Source: Arthrobacter sp. SDTb3-6 (GTDB taxonomy: Bacteria > Actinomycetota > Actinomycetes > Actinomycetales > Micrococcaceae). Taken from it: a stretch of DNA of 64,000 nt. The notes under the pieces were generated by a model. That model did not search any database. It was not told the origin of the DNA and saw nothing but the letters and a program-made list of their open reading frames with translations. Shown piece by piece: positions 26,484 to 34,816 of the stretch (its first letter is position 1; each line of letters begins with the position of its first letter). Location: positions 1-64,000 of the forward strand of contig NZ_JAAMFN010000023.1 in the NCBI RefSeq assembly GCF_013376095.1, read 5' to 3'. A program made the translations under genes and the position numbers.

Positions 26484-27206
26484 TTATGAAGTTTTGGCAA
26501 TGCGGTCCAGCCATTCCAGGAACATCTTCAGTTCCGTGGTTGACAGCTGCTCCGGGTGTGATGATTCCAGTGCCGCGTTTAGTGCAATGGCCGCAACCAC
26601 CACTGACGACGCGCCCACCGGCGCACCGGCGGCATCCAGTTCCGTTTCGGAGGAAACGGCGGAAATGACGGCCTCGCGGGTCATGTCGGACAAATCAAAG
26701 TTCCGCTCGGCCGCCGGTTCGGCGATGAGCATCAAGGTCACCCCGACGTTGGCCGCCAGAATGCTGCGGGCCGCCTCCTGGGGTGAAACGCAGAGCTGGC
26801 CGGCGGCAGCGGCCTTTTCCAGCATTTCCTCCATGAAGCCTTCCGCCTCGGCCACCCGCGCCGGACGGCTTTCCGGACGGATGTTGCCAAACATCACCGA
26901 GTACAGCTGTGGGTTGTCCAGGCCGAACTTCAGGTGGTTGTCCCATATCTGGCGCACGTCCACCAGCGGCCTGCCGGTGGGCGTGAAGTTGTGTTCGCCG
27001 GCCACATACTCTTCAAAGCCGGCGTCGATGACCGCGTTGAACAAGCCTTCCTTGTCGCCAAAGTGGTGGTACAGGGTGGGTGCCGTCACGCCCGCCAACT
27101 CGGTGATCTGCCGTGTCGAGACGGGTTTGCCGGCCGAATTGGCCAGCAATTCGGCGGCGGCCTGAAGGAGCCTGGCCTTGGGTGGAAGCTGGCCGTGTGA
27201 ATTCAT
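26484..27206 (-). CDS. TetR/AcrR-family transcriptional regulator, probable mtl repressor
   Basis: 240 residues. The N-terminal helix-turn-helix reads STRQITELAGVTAPTLYHHFGDKEGL, and the rest is a variable helical ligand domain. It sits between mtlA and ptsI and probably controls both. The start has no ribosome-binding site, but on the minus strand TAGGGT stands 7 bases before the ATG, so the mRNA is probably leaderless. An inverted repeat at 27223-27241 overlaps this promoter and suggests autoregulation. Effector unknown; mannitol or its phosphate is a guess. Confidence 0.85.
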   Translation of the reverse strand: MNSHGQLPPKARLLQAAAELLANSAGKPVSTRQITELAGVTAPTLYHHFGDKEGLFNAVIDAGFEEYVAGEHNFTPTGRPLVDVRQIWDNHLKFGLDNPQLYSVMFGNIRPESRPARVAEAEGFMEEMLEKAAAAGQLCVSPQEAARSILAANVGVTLMLIAEPAAERNFDLSDMTREAVISAVSSETELDAAGAPVGASSVVVAAIALNAALESSHPEQLSTTELKMFLEWLDRIAKTS

Positions 27207-27213
27207 GACTGCT

Positions 27214-27219
27214 ACCCTA
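27214..27219 (-). promoter_or_regulatory. Putative -10 element of the leaderless tetR gene
   Basis: TAGGGT on the minus strand is separated from the ATG at 27206 by 7 bases; no Shine-Dalgarno sequence is present. Confidence 0.5.
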
Positions 27220-27222
27220 GCA

Positions 27223-27241
27223 CCTATAACATCGCTATATG
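27223..27241. promoter_or_regulatory. Operator-like inverted repeat between tetR and ptsI
   Basis: CCTATA and TATATG (5 of 6 pairs match) flank ACATCGC. The site covers the spacer of the proposed tetR promoter and lies 80 bases before the ptsI start, so it could bind TetR and control both directions. Confidence 0.35.
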
Positions 27242-27321
27242 AAGTGAATCACAGGATCAATTTTGAGGCCCCGCGCAAGCCGGGAGCCGCCGCCAGAGAC
27301 CCAGGAAGCAAAGGACGTTCC

Positions 27322-29007
27322 ATGCAGAATTTCCCAGGAGTGGGCGTCAGCCCGGGACGAATAGTGGGCCCGGTCCGGCAAATGCCCCGGCCCCTGTCCG
27401 AACCGCCGGCCGGCGAAAAGCGGGCCCCCGGGACCACCGCCGATGGCGCCGCCGCCACGTTGCAGGCGGCAGCCAAGGCCGTCCAGGCGGAACTGCGCGG
27501 CCGCGCCGCAGGGGCGGCCGGCGATGCGAAGGCGGTCCTGGAGGCCACGGCGCTCATGGCCGCCGACCCCATGCTCCTCAAGGCTGCCGTCAAGCTCATC
27601 AACGCCGGCACGTCCGCCGAGCGGGCGGTCTGGGAGGCCGCCGACGGCGTGGCCGCGATGCTGGCGGGCCTGGGCGGCTACATGGCCGAGCGCGCAACGG
27701 ATGTCCTGGACGTCCGGGCCCGGATCATCGCCGCACTGCGCGGCGTCCCGGCGCCGGGAATCCCCGCCTCCGACGGGCCCTTCATCCTCGTGGCGGAGGA
27801 CCTGGCCCCGGCGGACACCGCCACCCTGGACCCCGCCGTCGTGGTTGCCCTGGTCACGGCCGGCGGCGGCCCGCAGTCGCACACGGCCATCATCGCCCGC
27901 TCCCTGGGCCTGCCCGCCGTGGTGGCCGCCGCCGGGGTGGACACCCTGCCGGACGGCACCGAGGTATATGTGGACGGCGCCGCCGGGACCATCAGCACGG
28001 GCCCCGGCGATCGCGAGCGCGCAGCGGCCGCGGCGTGGGCGGCCAATGCCTCCACCCTGGCCGCCTTCACTGGCCCGGGCACGACGGCGGACGGGCACCT
28101 GGTCCCGCTTCTCGCCAATGTGGGCGGGGCCAGGGATGCGGTGAAGGCGGCCGCCGCCGGCGCCGAGGGCGTGGGCCTGCTCCGCACCGAGTTCTGCTTC
28201 CTGGAACGCGACACCGAGCCGTCCATCGTCGAACAGGTGGAGGCCTACCAGGGCGTGTTTGACGCCTTCCCCGGCAAAAAGGTGGTGGTCCGCACGCTCG
28301 ACGCCGGCGCGGACAAGCCCCTGCCGTTCCTCACCGACGCGAGCGAACCCAACCCGGCGCTGGGCGTGCGCGGCTACCGCACCGACCTGTCCTCCCCCGG
28401 CGTGCTGGAACGCCAGCTTGCCGCCATCGCCCGGGCAGCAGGACAGTCCACGGCGGACGTCCGGGTCATGGCCCCCATGATTTCCACCCCCGCCGAGGCG
28501 GCCGGTTTCGCCTCGCTGTGTGCGGCCGCCGGGCTGCACACACCCGGCGTCATGGTGGAGGTCCCCTCTGCGGCCCTGACCGCCGAGTCGATCCTGCGCG
28601 AGGTCGAATTTGCCAGCCTGGGCACCAACGACCTCACGCAGTACACCATGGCGGCCGACCGGCAGCTGGGCCCGCTGGCGGCCCTGAACAATCCCTGGCA
28701 GCCCGCCGTGCTCCAGCTGGTCCGCCTGACGGTGGCCGGCGCCGCAGCCGAGGGAAACGGGACGCCCGTGGGGGTGTGCGGCGAGGCAGCCGCGGACCCG
28801 GCCCTCGCCGTCGTGCTCGTGGGCCTCGGTGTCAGCACGCTGTCCATGACGGCGCGGTCGCTGGCGGCCGTGGCCGCCGTCCTGGCCACCGTGACACTGA
28901 AAGAGGCACAGGAAATCGCTACACTTGCCCTACGCGCAACCAGCCCCGGGGAAGCCCGGGACCGGGCCCGCGGAAAACTGCCCATCCTCGACGAGCTCGG
29001 TCTCTAG
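27322..29007 (+). CDS. ptsI: Phosphoenolpyruvate-protein phosphotransferase (PTS enzyme I)
   Basis: 561 residues. The phosphorylated histidine is H187 in GGGPQSHTAIIARSLGLPAV; the PEP-binding barrel has GLLRTEFCFLERDTEPS, DAGADKPLPFL and SLGTNDLTQYTMAADR; and the active-site cysteine is C486 in GVCGEAAADP. It takes phosphate from PEP and hands it to HPr. ATG 27322 is preceded by AAAGGA. Longer in-frame starts reach into the divergent tetR region. The HPr gene follows after 53 bases, so the general PTS proteins are encoded beside the mannitol system they feed. Confidence 0.95.
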   Translation: MQNFPGVGVSPGRIVGPVRQMPRPLSEPPAGEKRAPGTTADGAAATLQAAAKAVQAELRGRAAGAAGDAKAVLEATALMAADPMLLKAAVKLINAGTSAERAVWEAADGVAAMLAGLGGYMAERATDVLDVRARIIAALRGVPAPGIPASDGPFILVAEDLAPADTATLDPAVVVALVTAGGGPQSHTAIIARSLGLPAVVAAAGVDTLPDGTEVYVDGAAGTISTGPGDRERAAAAAWAANASTLAAFTGPGTTADGHLVPLLANVGGARDAVKAAAAGAEGVGLLRTEFCFLERDTEPSIVEQVEAYQGVFDAFPGKKVVVRTLDAGADKPLPFLTDASEPNPALGVRGYRTDLSSPGVLERQLAAIARAAGQSTADVRVMAPMISTPAEAAGFASLCAAAGLHTPGVMVEVPSAALTAESILREVEFASLGTNDLTQYTMAADRQLGPLAALNNPWQPAVLQLVRLTVAGAAAEGNGTPVGVCGEAAADPALAVVLVGLGVSTLSMTARSLAAVAAVLATVTLKEAQEIATLALRATSPGEARDRARGKLPILDELGL

Positions 29008-29060
29008 ACCCGGCCGCACCGACCACCGACCCTTTCACCAACAGCTCCCCAGGAGGAACC

Positions 29061-29339
29061 ATGTCCGAACGCAAAGCCACCGTTGCCAGCAGCTCCGGCC
29101 TGCACGCCCGCCCCGCCTCGCTCTTTGCCGAGGCCGCAGGTGCCGCCGGCGTGGAAGTCACGATCGCCATGGACGGCGCCCCGGCCGAGGATGCCATGGA
29201 CGCCAGCAGCATCCTGTCCCTCATGACCCTTGGCGCCGAACACGGCAGCGTGGTGGTGCTGCGCGCCGAGGGGGACGGCGCGGACGCCGCCCTCGACAAG
29301 CTCGTGGCCATGCTCGAAACGGACCTCGACGCCGTTTAG
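29061..29339 (+). CDS. ptsH: PTS phosphocarrier protein HPr
   Basis: 92 residues with the phosphorylation site H15 in GLHARPASLF and the second conserved region AMDASSILSLMTLGAEHG, whose serines sit near the regulatory Ser46 of low-GC Gram-positives. It relays phosphate from enzyme I to MtlA. AGGAGGAACC before ATG 29061 is a strong ribosome-binding site. Its stop overlaps the end of the convergent MoaD-like gene by 4 bases, and no hairpin terminator lies between them. Confidence 0.95.
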   Translation: MSERKATVASSSGLHARPASLFAEAAGAAGVEVTIAMDGAPAEDAMDASSILSLMTLGAEHGSVVVLRAEGDGADAALDKLVAMLETDLDAV

Positions 29340-29632
29340 CCTCCGGCCACCGACTGCATGACCATCACCTCGGCCCCGGCGGCGACACGGGTTTTCAGCC
29401 CGTCGAGCCGCCGGACGTCGTCGCCGTCGAGGTAGATGTTCACAAAGCGGCGCAGGGTGCCCGTTTCGTCGCGCACCCGCCGGTTGAACAGCGGATAGTG
29501 CGCGCCGATGGCGTCCAGCAGTTCCGCAATGGAGGCACCGCCGGCGTCCACCTCCAGGCGCAGCTCCTCCTGGCCGCCGGTGACGGGCCGCAGCAGGCTC
29601 GGAACCAGCACCCTGACCCCCGCCACGTCCAC
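29336..29632 (-). CDS. MoaD/ThiS-family ubiquitin-like small protein
   Basis: 98 residues with the beta-grasp pattern VRVLVPSLLRPVTGG... and the C-terminal VMVMQSVAGG, whose terminal Gly-Gly is the site of adenylation and thiocarboxylation in MoaD and ThiS sulfur carriers. GTG 29632 lies 5 bases after the stop of the BNR-repeat gene, so the pair is co-translated; the next GTG at 29626 is an alternative. No molybdopterin or thiamine genes are nearby. Whether it acts as a sulfur carrier, a protein tag or something else cannot be said. Confidence 0.8.
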   Translation of the reverse strand: MDVAGVRVLVPSLLRPVTGGQEELRLEVDAGGASIAELLDAIGAHYPLFNRRVRDETGTLRRFVNIYLDGDDVRRLDGLKTRVAAGAEVMVMQSVAGG

Positions 29633-29637
29633 GGCCC

Positions 29638-30750
29638 TTAAAGCTCGACGGCGGCGGCACGGACGCACAGCACGTCCGGCAGCTGGCTGAGCACGGGCAC
29701 GAAGGTGGCGCCCTCGTCGGCACTGGCATACACGGTGCCCCCGCGCGTGCCAAAGTAGACGCCCACGGGCTCCTCCGTGTCCACGGCGGCCGCATCGCGC
29801 AGGACCACGTTGAACTCCGGTTCCACCAGGCCGTCGGCAAACCGCGTCCAGGAGGCACCGGCGTCGTCCGTGCGGTGGACGGCCAGCCGCCCGCCCGGGG
29901 GAATCCGCTCGCTGTCGGCCTTGATGGGAACCACCCACGCCGTCCCGGAGCGCCGCGGGTGGGCCAGCATGGTGAAGCCGAAGTCGGCGGGCAGGCCCTC
30001 GGCGATGGAATTCCAGGTGTCGCCGTTGTCATCGCTGCGGTACACGCCGCCGTGGTTTTGCGCGTACAGGACGTCCGGGTTGCCCGCGTCCCGGGCCACC
30101 TTGTGCACACACTGGCCGAATTCCGGCTCCCCGTCCGGCATGAAGCCGGCACCGATGCCCTTGTTCCTTGGTTCCCAGGAGGCGCCGCCGTCCGTGCTGC
30201 GGTACACGCCGCCGGTGCTCATGGCAATGTGGATCGTGTTCGGGTCCGCGGGGCTGGGCAGCACGGTGTGCGCCGCCGCGCCGCCATAGCCGGCACCCCA
30301 CTCGGTCCGGTGCGGGTGGTCCCACAGCCCGCGGTTCAACTCGAAGTGTTCGCCGCCGTCGGTGGACTTCCACACCGAGATCGGCTCGCAGCCGGCCCAC
30401 ACGACGCCGGGCCGGTCCTCGGCGTCGGGCTGGATCTGCCAGACCCGTTCCAGGGCGGCCCCCGTGTCCGGCGGGAAGGTGATGGCACCGTGTTCCGGCT
30501 CCGTCCAGGTGGTCCCGAGATCGTCCGAGTGCGCCACGGTGGGGCCCCAATGCTCGCTGCGCACACCCACCAGGATGCGGGTGTTGTGGTTGCGGGTGTC
30601 GATGCCGATGCTGGGGATCTCGTTCATCAAAAAGTGCGGACCGGTGAAGGTGTAGTCCGCGCGGTCCGTGCTGGTGCCCAGCCACAGGCCCTTCTTGGTC
30701 CCCACGGCCAGCAGGTAGGTGGTTTTTGACTGTTCTGCGTTGTTAGCCAT
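29638..30750 (-). CDS. BNR/Asp-box repeat protein (sialidase-like beta-propeller)
   Basis: 370 residues, probably one beta-propeller. At least five Asp-box-type repeats are visible: VWKSTDGGEHFE, VYRSTDGGASWE, VYRSDDNGDTWN, VHRTDDAGASWT and VYASADEGATF. There is no signal peptide and no evident sialidase arginine triad, so enzymatic activity is doubtful despite common exo-sialidase annotations. ATG 30750 is chosen because the preceding in-frame residues run into the CsoR operator region. The MoaD-like gene follows by 5 bases. The gene is divergent from csoR, and the copper operators lie in the shared gap. Confidence 0.8.
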   Translation of the reverse strand: MANNAEQSKTTYLLAVGTKKGLWLGTSTDRADYTFTGPHFLMNEIPSIGIDTRNHNTRILVGVRSEHWGPTVAHSDDLGTTWTEPEHGAITFPPDTGAALERVWQIQPDAEDRPGVVWAGCEPISVWKSTDGGEHFELNRGLWDHPHRTEWGAGYGGAAAHTVLPSPADPNTIHIAMSTGGVYRSTDGGASWEPRNKGIGAGFMPDGEPEFGQCVHKVARDAGNPDVLYAQNHGGVYRSDDNGDTWNSIAEGLPADFGFTMLAHPRRSGTAWVVPIKADSERIPPGGRLAVHRTDDAGASWTRFADGLVEPEFNVVLRDAAAVDTEEPVGVYFGTRGGTVYASADEGATFVPVLSQLPDVLCVRAAAVEL

Positions 30751-30817
30751 GGGTCCAAGTCTTGCCACCCGCGGCCCGCCCGGCAAGACTTTCCGGCCGG
30801 TAACTTTTTGCAAAATA

Positions 30818-30832
30818 TACCCCCAGGGGGTA
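30818..30832. promoter_or_regulatory. CsoR-type copper operator 1
   Basis: TACCCCCAGGGGGTA is a perfect 15-bp palindrome of the TACCC-N-GGGTA class bound by CsoR. It lies just upstream of the TTGACA box of the csoR promoter. Confidence 0.75.
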
Positions 30833-30833
30833 A

Positions 30834-30862
30834 TTGACACATACCCCATAGGGGTATATGTT
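30834..30862 (+). promoter_or_regulatory. csoR-copZ-copA promoter
   Basis: TTGACA (30834-30839) and TATGTT (30857-30862) are 17 bases apart and the -10 ends 6 bases before ATG 30869, so the transcript may start at the ATG. A weak GAAGG also lies at the start codon. Confidence 0.6.
30841..30857. promoter_or_regulatory. CsoR-type copper operator 2
   Basis: ATACCCC and GGGGTAT form perfect arms around ATA. The site fills the spacer between the -35 and -10 boxes, so a bound apo-CsoR would block RNA polymerase directly. Confidence 0.8.
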
Positions 30863-30868
30863 GAAGGT

Positions 30869-31195
30869 ATGACCAGCACTGGGGAACAACCCGCCGGACC
30901 GTACGGCTACAGCGACGCCAAACAGGCCTACCTGCGCCGCCTCAAGCGGGCCGAGGGCCAGGTCCGCGGCATCGCCAGGATGGTTGAGGAAGACAAGTAC
31001 TGCATCGACATCCTCACCCAGATGGCAGCCGTCAACAAGGCCCTGCACGCCGTCAGCATCGGCCTGCTCGAGGACCATATTGCGCATTGCGTGGTCAACG
31101 CCGCCAATGAATCCACCGAAACCGGCAACCCGGAGATCGTCTCCGAAAAGGTTTCCGAAGCCACTGCCGCCATTTCCCGCCTTTTGAGGAGCTAA
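30869..31195 (+). CDS. csoR: Copper-sensing transcriptional repressor CsoR
   Basis: 108 residues of the all-helical CsoR/RcnR family. The Cu(I) ligands are in place: C45 in DKYCIDIL, and H70 and C74 in EDHIAHCV, the C-HxxxC set of M. tuberculosis CsoR. The RRLKRAEGQVRGI segment is the conserved DNA-contacting helix. Apo-CsoR binds the two GC-rich palindromes just upstream; Cu(I) releases it. The stop is 5 bases from copZ, forming a csoR-copZ-copA operon that represses itself. Confidence 0.93.
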   Translation: MTSTGEQPAGPYGYSDAKQAYLRRLKRAEGQVRGIARMVEEDKYCIDILTQMAAVNKALHAVSIGLLEDHIAHCVVNAANESTETGNPEIVSEKVSEATAAISRLLRS

Positions 31196-31200
31196 AACCC

Positions 31201-31428
31201 ATGAGCCACACCACCACCATCAACGTTTCCGGCATGACCTGCGGCCACTGCGTCAACTCCGTGACCGAGGAACTGACCGGGCTCAAAGGCGTCGAGAACG
31301 TCGCCGTCGACCTCCACGCCGGCGGGATCTCCGAGGTCACCGTCACCTCCTCCCTGACCCTCGACCCGCAGGAAATCGGCGAGGCCGTCGCGGAGGCCGG
31401 CTACCTCGTCGTCGCCGCCAACGCCTGA
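31201..31428 (+). CDS. copZ: Copper chaperone, heavy-metal-associated domain protein
   Basis: 75 residues, a single ferredoxin-like HMA domain with the Cu(I)-binding motif GMTCGHC near residues 11-17. It carries copper to the ATPase encoded next or to CsoR. GAGGAGC before ATG 31201 overlaps the csoR stop, indicating coupling. Confidence 0.93.
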   Translation: MSHTTTINVSGMTCGHCVNSVTEELTGLKGVENVAVDLHAGGISEVTVTSSLTLDPQEIGEAVAEAGYLVVAANA

Positions 31429-31433
31429 GCCAC

Positions 31434-31461
31434 CCGCACCAAGGAACCCGCACCAAGGAAC
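31434..31461. repeat. Tandem 14-bp repeat carrying extra ribosome-binding-site-like cores
   Basis: CCGCACCAAGGAAC is duplicated exactly at 31434-31447 and 31448-31461 in the 47-base gap between copZ and copA. Each copy has AAGGA; a third AAGGAG lies at the normal place before the copA ATG. Confidence 0.75.
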
Positions 31462-31475
31462 CAGTAAGGAGCGCC

Positions 31476-33785
31476 ATGAGCGCCTCAGACATTTTGTCCC
31501 AAACCGACACCCCGGGCCCCCGCGTCGTCGAGATCGACATCCAAGGCATGACCTGTGCCTCGTGCGTCAGCCGGGTTGAACGCAAGTTGGGCAAACTCGA
31601 AGGCGTCAGCGCTGCCGTGAACCTCCCGCTGGAATCAGCCGCGGTCACGGTCCCCGCCGGCATGTCCGACCAACAAATCATCGACACCGTCAACGCCACC
31701 GGCTACACCGCCACCCTGAAGCACCCCGCCGTCCCCCGGCACGACGCCGGCCCGCACGGTGCGCACGGCCCCCACCCGGGTGCCGCACAGGACGGCGGCC
31801 ACGACCACATGGCCCACGGCGGCACGGCCGCCACGCTGCGCCCCCGCCTGGTCCTTGCCACCATCCTGACCGTGCCCGTGTTCCTGGTTTCCATGTTCCC
31901 CGCCCTGCAGTTCCCGCAGTGGGGCTGGGTGGCGGGCATCCTGGCCCTGCCGGTGGTCACGTGGTCGGCGTGGCCGTTCCACCGCGCCGCGGCCGTCAAC
32001 GCCCGGCACCTCGCCTCGACGATGGACACCCTGGTTTCCATCGGGGTCACCGCGGCATTCCTGTTCTCCGCCGTGGAACTGGCCCTGCACCCGCAGCTGA
32101 CGGCGCACGGCATGCCCATGAACGGTGCGCACGCCCCGCTGTACTTTGAAGTGTCCGCAGTGGTGGTGACCTTCCTATTGCTCGGCCGCTACCTGGAAGC
32201 CAAGGCCAAGGCGAAGGCCGGCGACGCGCTCAAGGCCCTGCTGAGCCTGGGCGCCAAGGAGGCCACGGTGCTGCGCGACGGGGTTGAAGTGAAGATTCCC
32301 GCGGCCGAACTCGCCGTGGACGAGGTCTTTGTGGTCCGCCCCGGCGAGAAGATCGCCACGGACGGCGTGGTCACCGACGGCGCCTCCAGCATCGACACCT
32401 CGCTGATCACCGGCGAATCGCTGCCCGTCGACGTGGCCGTGGACGACGCGGTCACCGGCGCCACCATCAACACCTCCGGCCGCCTGCTGGTGCGGGCCAC
32501 CCGCGTGGGCAGTGAAACCACGCTGGCCCAGATGGGCCGCCTGGTCAGCGCCGCGCAGGCCGGCAAGGCCCCCATCGCCCGCCTGGCGGACCGGATCAGC
32601 GCCGTGTTCGTGCCCGTCGTCCTGGCCGTCGCCGTGGCCACCTTCGCACTGTGGCTGGCCTTCAGCGGCGACCTCCAGGCGGCGTTCACGGCGGCCGTGG
32701 CTGTGCTGATCATCGCCTGCCCCTGCGCACTGGGCCTGGCCACGCCGGTCGGCCTGCTGACCGGCAGCGGCCGCGCGGCCCAGCTGGGCATCCTCATCAG
32801 GGGCCCGCAGGTCCTGGAGGACACGCGCACCGTGGACACCATCCTGCTGGACAAGACGGGCACGGTCACCGAAGGCAGGCTGTCCGTGGTCGACGTCGTG
32901 CCCCTCGCCCAGGTGCCGGAAGTGGAGCTGCTGCGCCTGGCCGGCGCCGTGGAATCCCACAGCGAACACCCCATCGCGCACGCCATCACGGCCCATGCGC
33001 GTGAAAACGCAGGCCAGAGCGGCGGCCTGCCCGCCGTTGCGGACTTCACCTCCTCCCCCGGCGGCGGGGTGCGCGCGCGCATAGCGGGCCGCACCGTGCT
33101 GGCCGGCCGGGCGGGCTGGCTGGAGGAAAACGGCGTCGAGCTTTCCGGGCAGGACCGCAGTGCCCTGCTCGCCCAGGAACAGCGCGGCACCACCGCCATT
33201 TGGGTGGCGGTGGACGGGCAGGCCGCCGGGCTCCTCGCGCTGCAGGACACCATCAAGGCCGGTTCCCCAGCGGCCATTGCCCGGCTCAAGGAACTGGGCC
33301 TGCGCCCCCTCCTGCTCACCGGCGACAACGCCGCCGTCGCCGCCCAGGTGGCGGCAACCGTGGGGATCGCGCCGGAGGACGTCCTTGCCGAGGTCCTGCC
33401 GGAGGGGAAGGTGGCGGCGGTGGTGAAGCTGCAGCGCGCCGGAGCCACCGTGGCCATGGCCGGGGACGGCGTCAATGACGCAGCAGCCCTGGCCCAGGCC
33501 GATCTCGGCATCGCGATGGGCTCGGGCACCGACGCCGCCATCGAGGCGGCCGACCTCACGGTGATGGGCAACGACCTCAACCAGGTGGCCACGGCCATTG
33601 CCCTCTCCCGGAAGACGCTGGGGACCATCAAGACCAACCTGTTCTGGGCCTTTTTCTACAACGCGATCGGCATCCCGGTGGCGGCCCTTGGCCTGCTGAA
33701 CCCGATGGTCGCCGGTGGTGCCATGGCCGCCAGTTCAGTCCTGGTGGTGGCGAATTCGCTGCGGCTGCGCCGCTTCGGGCGGTAA
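31476..33785 (+). CDS. copA: Cu(I)-exporting P1B-type ATPase
   Basis: 769 residues. One N-terminal HMA domain has C27-A-S-C30; it is followed by a His-rich linker (about 85-115, many His/Gly), a membrane domain with the transport motif C415-P-C417, the phosphorylated D459 in DKTGTVTEG, the nucleotide site SEHPIAHA, and the hinge GDGVNDAAAL. The order and CPC motif mark a copper-exporting ATPase. AAGGAG precedes ATG 31476. It is last in the operon, and its 3' end overlaps the convergent EamA gene by 51 bases. Confidence 0.95.
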   Translation: MSASDILSQTDTPGPRVVEIDIQGMTCASCVSRVERKLGKLEGVSAAVNLPLESAAVTVPAGMSDQQIIDTVNATGYTATLKHPAVPRHDAGPHGAHGPHPGAAQDGGHDHMAHGGTAATLRPRLVLATILTVPVFLVSMFPALQFPQWGWVAGILALPVVTWSAWPFHRAAAVNARHLASTMDTLVSIGVTAAFLFSAVELALHPQLTAHGMPMNGAHAPLYFEVSAVVVTFLLLGRYLEAKAKAKAGDALKALLSLGAKEATVLRDGVEVKIPAAELAVDEVFVVRPGEKIATDGVVTDGASSIDTSLITGESLPVDVAVDDAVTGATINTSGRLLVRATRVGSETTLAQMGRLVSAAQAGKAPIARLADRISAVFVPVVLAVAVATFALWLAFSGDLQAAFTAAVAVLIIACPCALGLATPVGLLTGSGRAAQLGILIRGPQVLEDTRTVDTILLDKTGTVTEGRLSVVDVVPLAQVPEVELLRLAGAVESHSEHPIAHAITAHARENAGQSGGLPAVADFTSSPGGGVRARIAGRTVLAGRAGWLEENGVELSGQDRSALLAQEQRGTTAIWVAVDGQAAGLLALQDTIKAGSPAAIARLKELGLRPLLLTGDNAAVAAQVAATVGIAPEDVLAEVLPEGKVAAVVKLQRAGATVAMAGDGVNDAAALAQADLGIAMGSGTDAAIEAADLTVMGNDLNQVATAIALSRKTLGTIKTNLFWAFFYNAIGIPVAALGLLNPMVAGGAMAASSVLVVANSLRLRRFGR

Positions 33786-34781
33786 CCCGCCGGCCAGGTC
33801 CACCGCGTAGGACGGGCCGCGCCGGCCGCGGCCGCGCAGCTCGTCCAGCCGCACCATCACGACACCCGCCATGATGCACAACCCGCCCAGCAATTGGACC
33901 AGGCGCGGCATCTCCCCCAGCAGGACCCACGCCCACAACACGGCAAACAGGACTTCAAACAGCGCCACAAAGGACGCCACCTTCGAGCCCAGGCCCCGCG
34001 TGGCAATGATCCCGGCCACGTAGGCAAAGACGGTGGTGAGGAGCACCAGGCCCAGCACGGGCACAAACCACGGCACCAGCCGGCCGGCAAACACCGGGCT
34101 GGCAGCGGAAAACGTCAAGGGCATGAGCCCGGCCGCGCCCAGGCCCAGGATCAGGGCCGCGCCCACGGCCATGCCGCCGCCGGCCATGAGGATGGGCGGG
34201 ACGGTGTCATTGCTGCGTGCGGACATGATGAAGAACACCGCCGAGCACACGGCCGCCGCCAGCCCCCAGAGGATCCCGGCGACGCTGACCTGGGTGCTGC
34301 CGGCCAGGTCCAGCACCAGGACCAGCCCCGACATGGCGCAGGCGGCACCCAAAATGGTCAGCAGCCGCGGGCGGGTGCGGGTGGTCAGCCAGGCCCAGCC
34401 CACCAGCAGCACGGGTGAGAGGTATTCCAGCAGCAGCGCCACCCCCACGGACAGGTGGGAGACGGCGTTGAAGTAAAACAGCTGGCACAGGGCAATGGGC
34501 ACAATGCCGTAAACGGCAATGCGCAGCAGCGAGCCCCGCACGGCCACCCACTGCCGCACCAGGCTGACGGCCGCCGGAACGGCCAGCACGACGGCGGCGC
34601 CCCCGATGCGGGCCGCCACGGCCGCCCCGGGCGACCAGCCGGCCTCGAAGAGTGACTTGGCAAAGGGCCCGGACAGGGCAAAGGTCGCGGCCGACGCGAA
34701 GGCAAACAGCAGTGCCGAGGAGGCGTTTTGGGCGGGTGCGCCCGGCAGGGCCGTGGGGCGGGAATTCCTGGAAATGGTCAT
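33735..34781 (-). CDS. EamA/DMT-family transporter
   Basis: 348 residues with ten predicted membrane segments in two EamA halves, for example SALLFAFASAATFALSGPFAK at the start and AVLWAWVLLGEMPRLVQLLGG in the second half. Members export amino acids, nucleosides or other metabolites; the substrate is unknown. ATG 34781 is taken as the start, with ATG 34823 as an alternative 14 codons earlier; neither has a strong ribosome-binding site. The hydrophilic C-terminal tail overlaps copA by 51 bases tail to tail. The gene is divergent from the CGNR regulator, which probably controls it. Confidence 0.82.
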   Translation of the reverse strand: MTISRNSRPTALPGAPAQNASSALLFAFASAATFALSGPFAKSLFEAGWSPGAAVAARIGGAAVVLAVPAAVSLVRQWVAVRGSLLRIAVYGIVPIALCQLFYFNAVSHLSVGVALLLEYLSPVLLVGWAWLTTRTRPRLLTILGAACAMSGLVLVLDLAGSTQVSVAGILWGLAAAVCSAVFFIMSARSNDTVPPILMAGGGMAVGAALILGLGAAGLMPLTFSAASPVFAGRLVPWFVPVLGLVLLTTVFAYVAGIIATRGLGSKVASFVALFEVLFAVLWAWVLLGEMPRLVQLLGGLCIMAGVVMVRLDELRGRGRRGPSYAVDLAGGLPPEAAQPQRIRHHQD

Positions 34782-34816
34782 GGGGCGCGTCCGTAGGTCA
34801 TGAGTAAAAGGCGTTA

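Noticed and set aside
29638-30750. Sialidase activity for the BNR-repeat protein
   Set aside because: Asp-box repeats alone do not make a sialidase; no signal peptide and no clear catalytic arginine triad or Tyr/Glu pair were seen.
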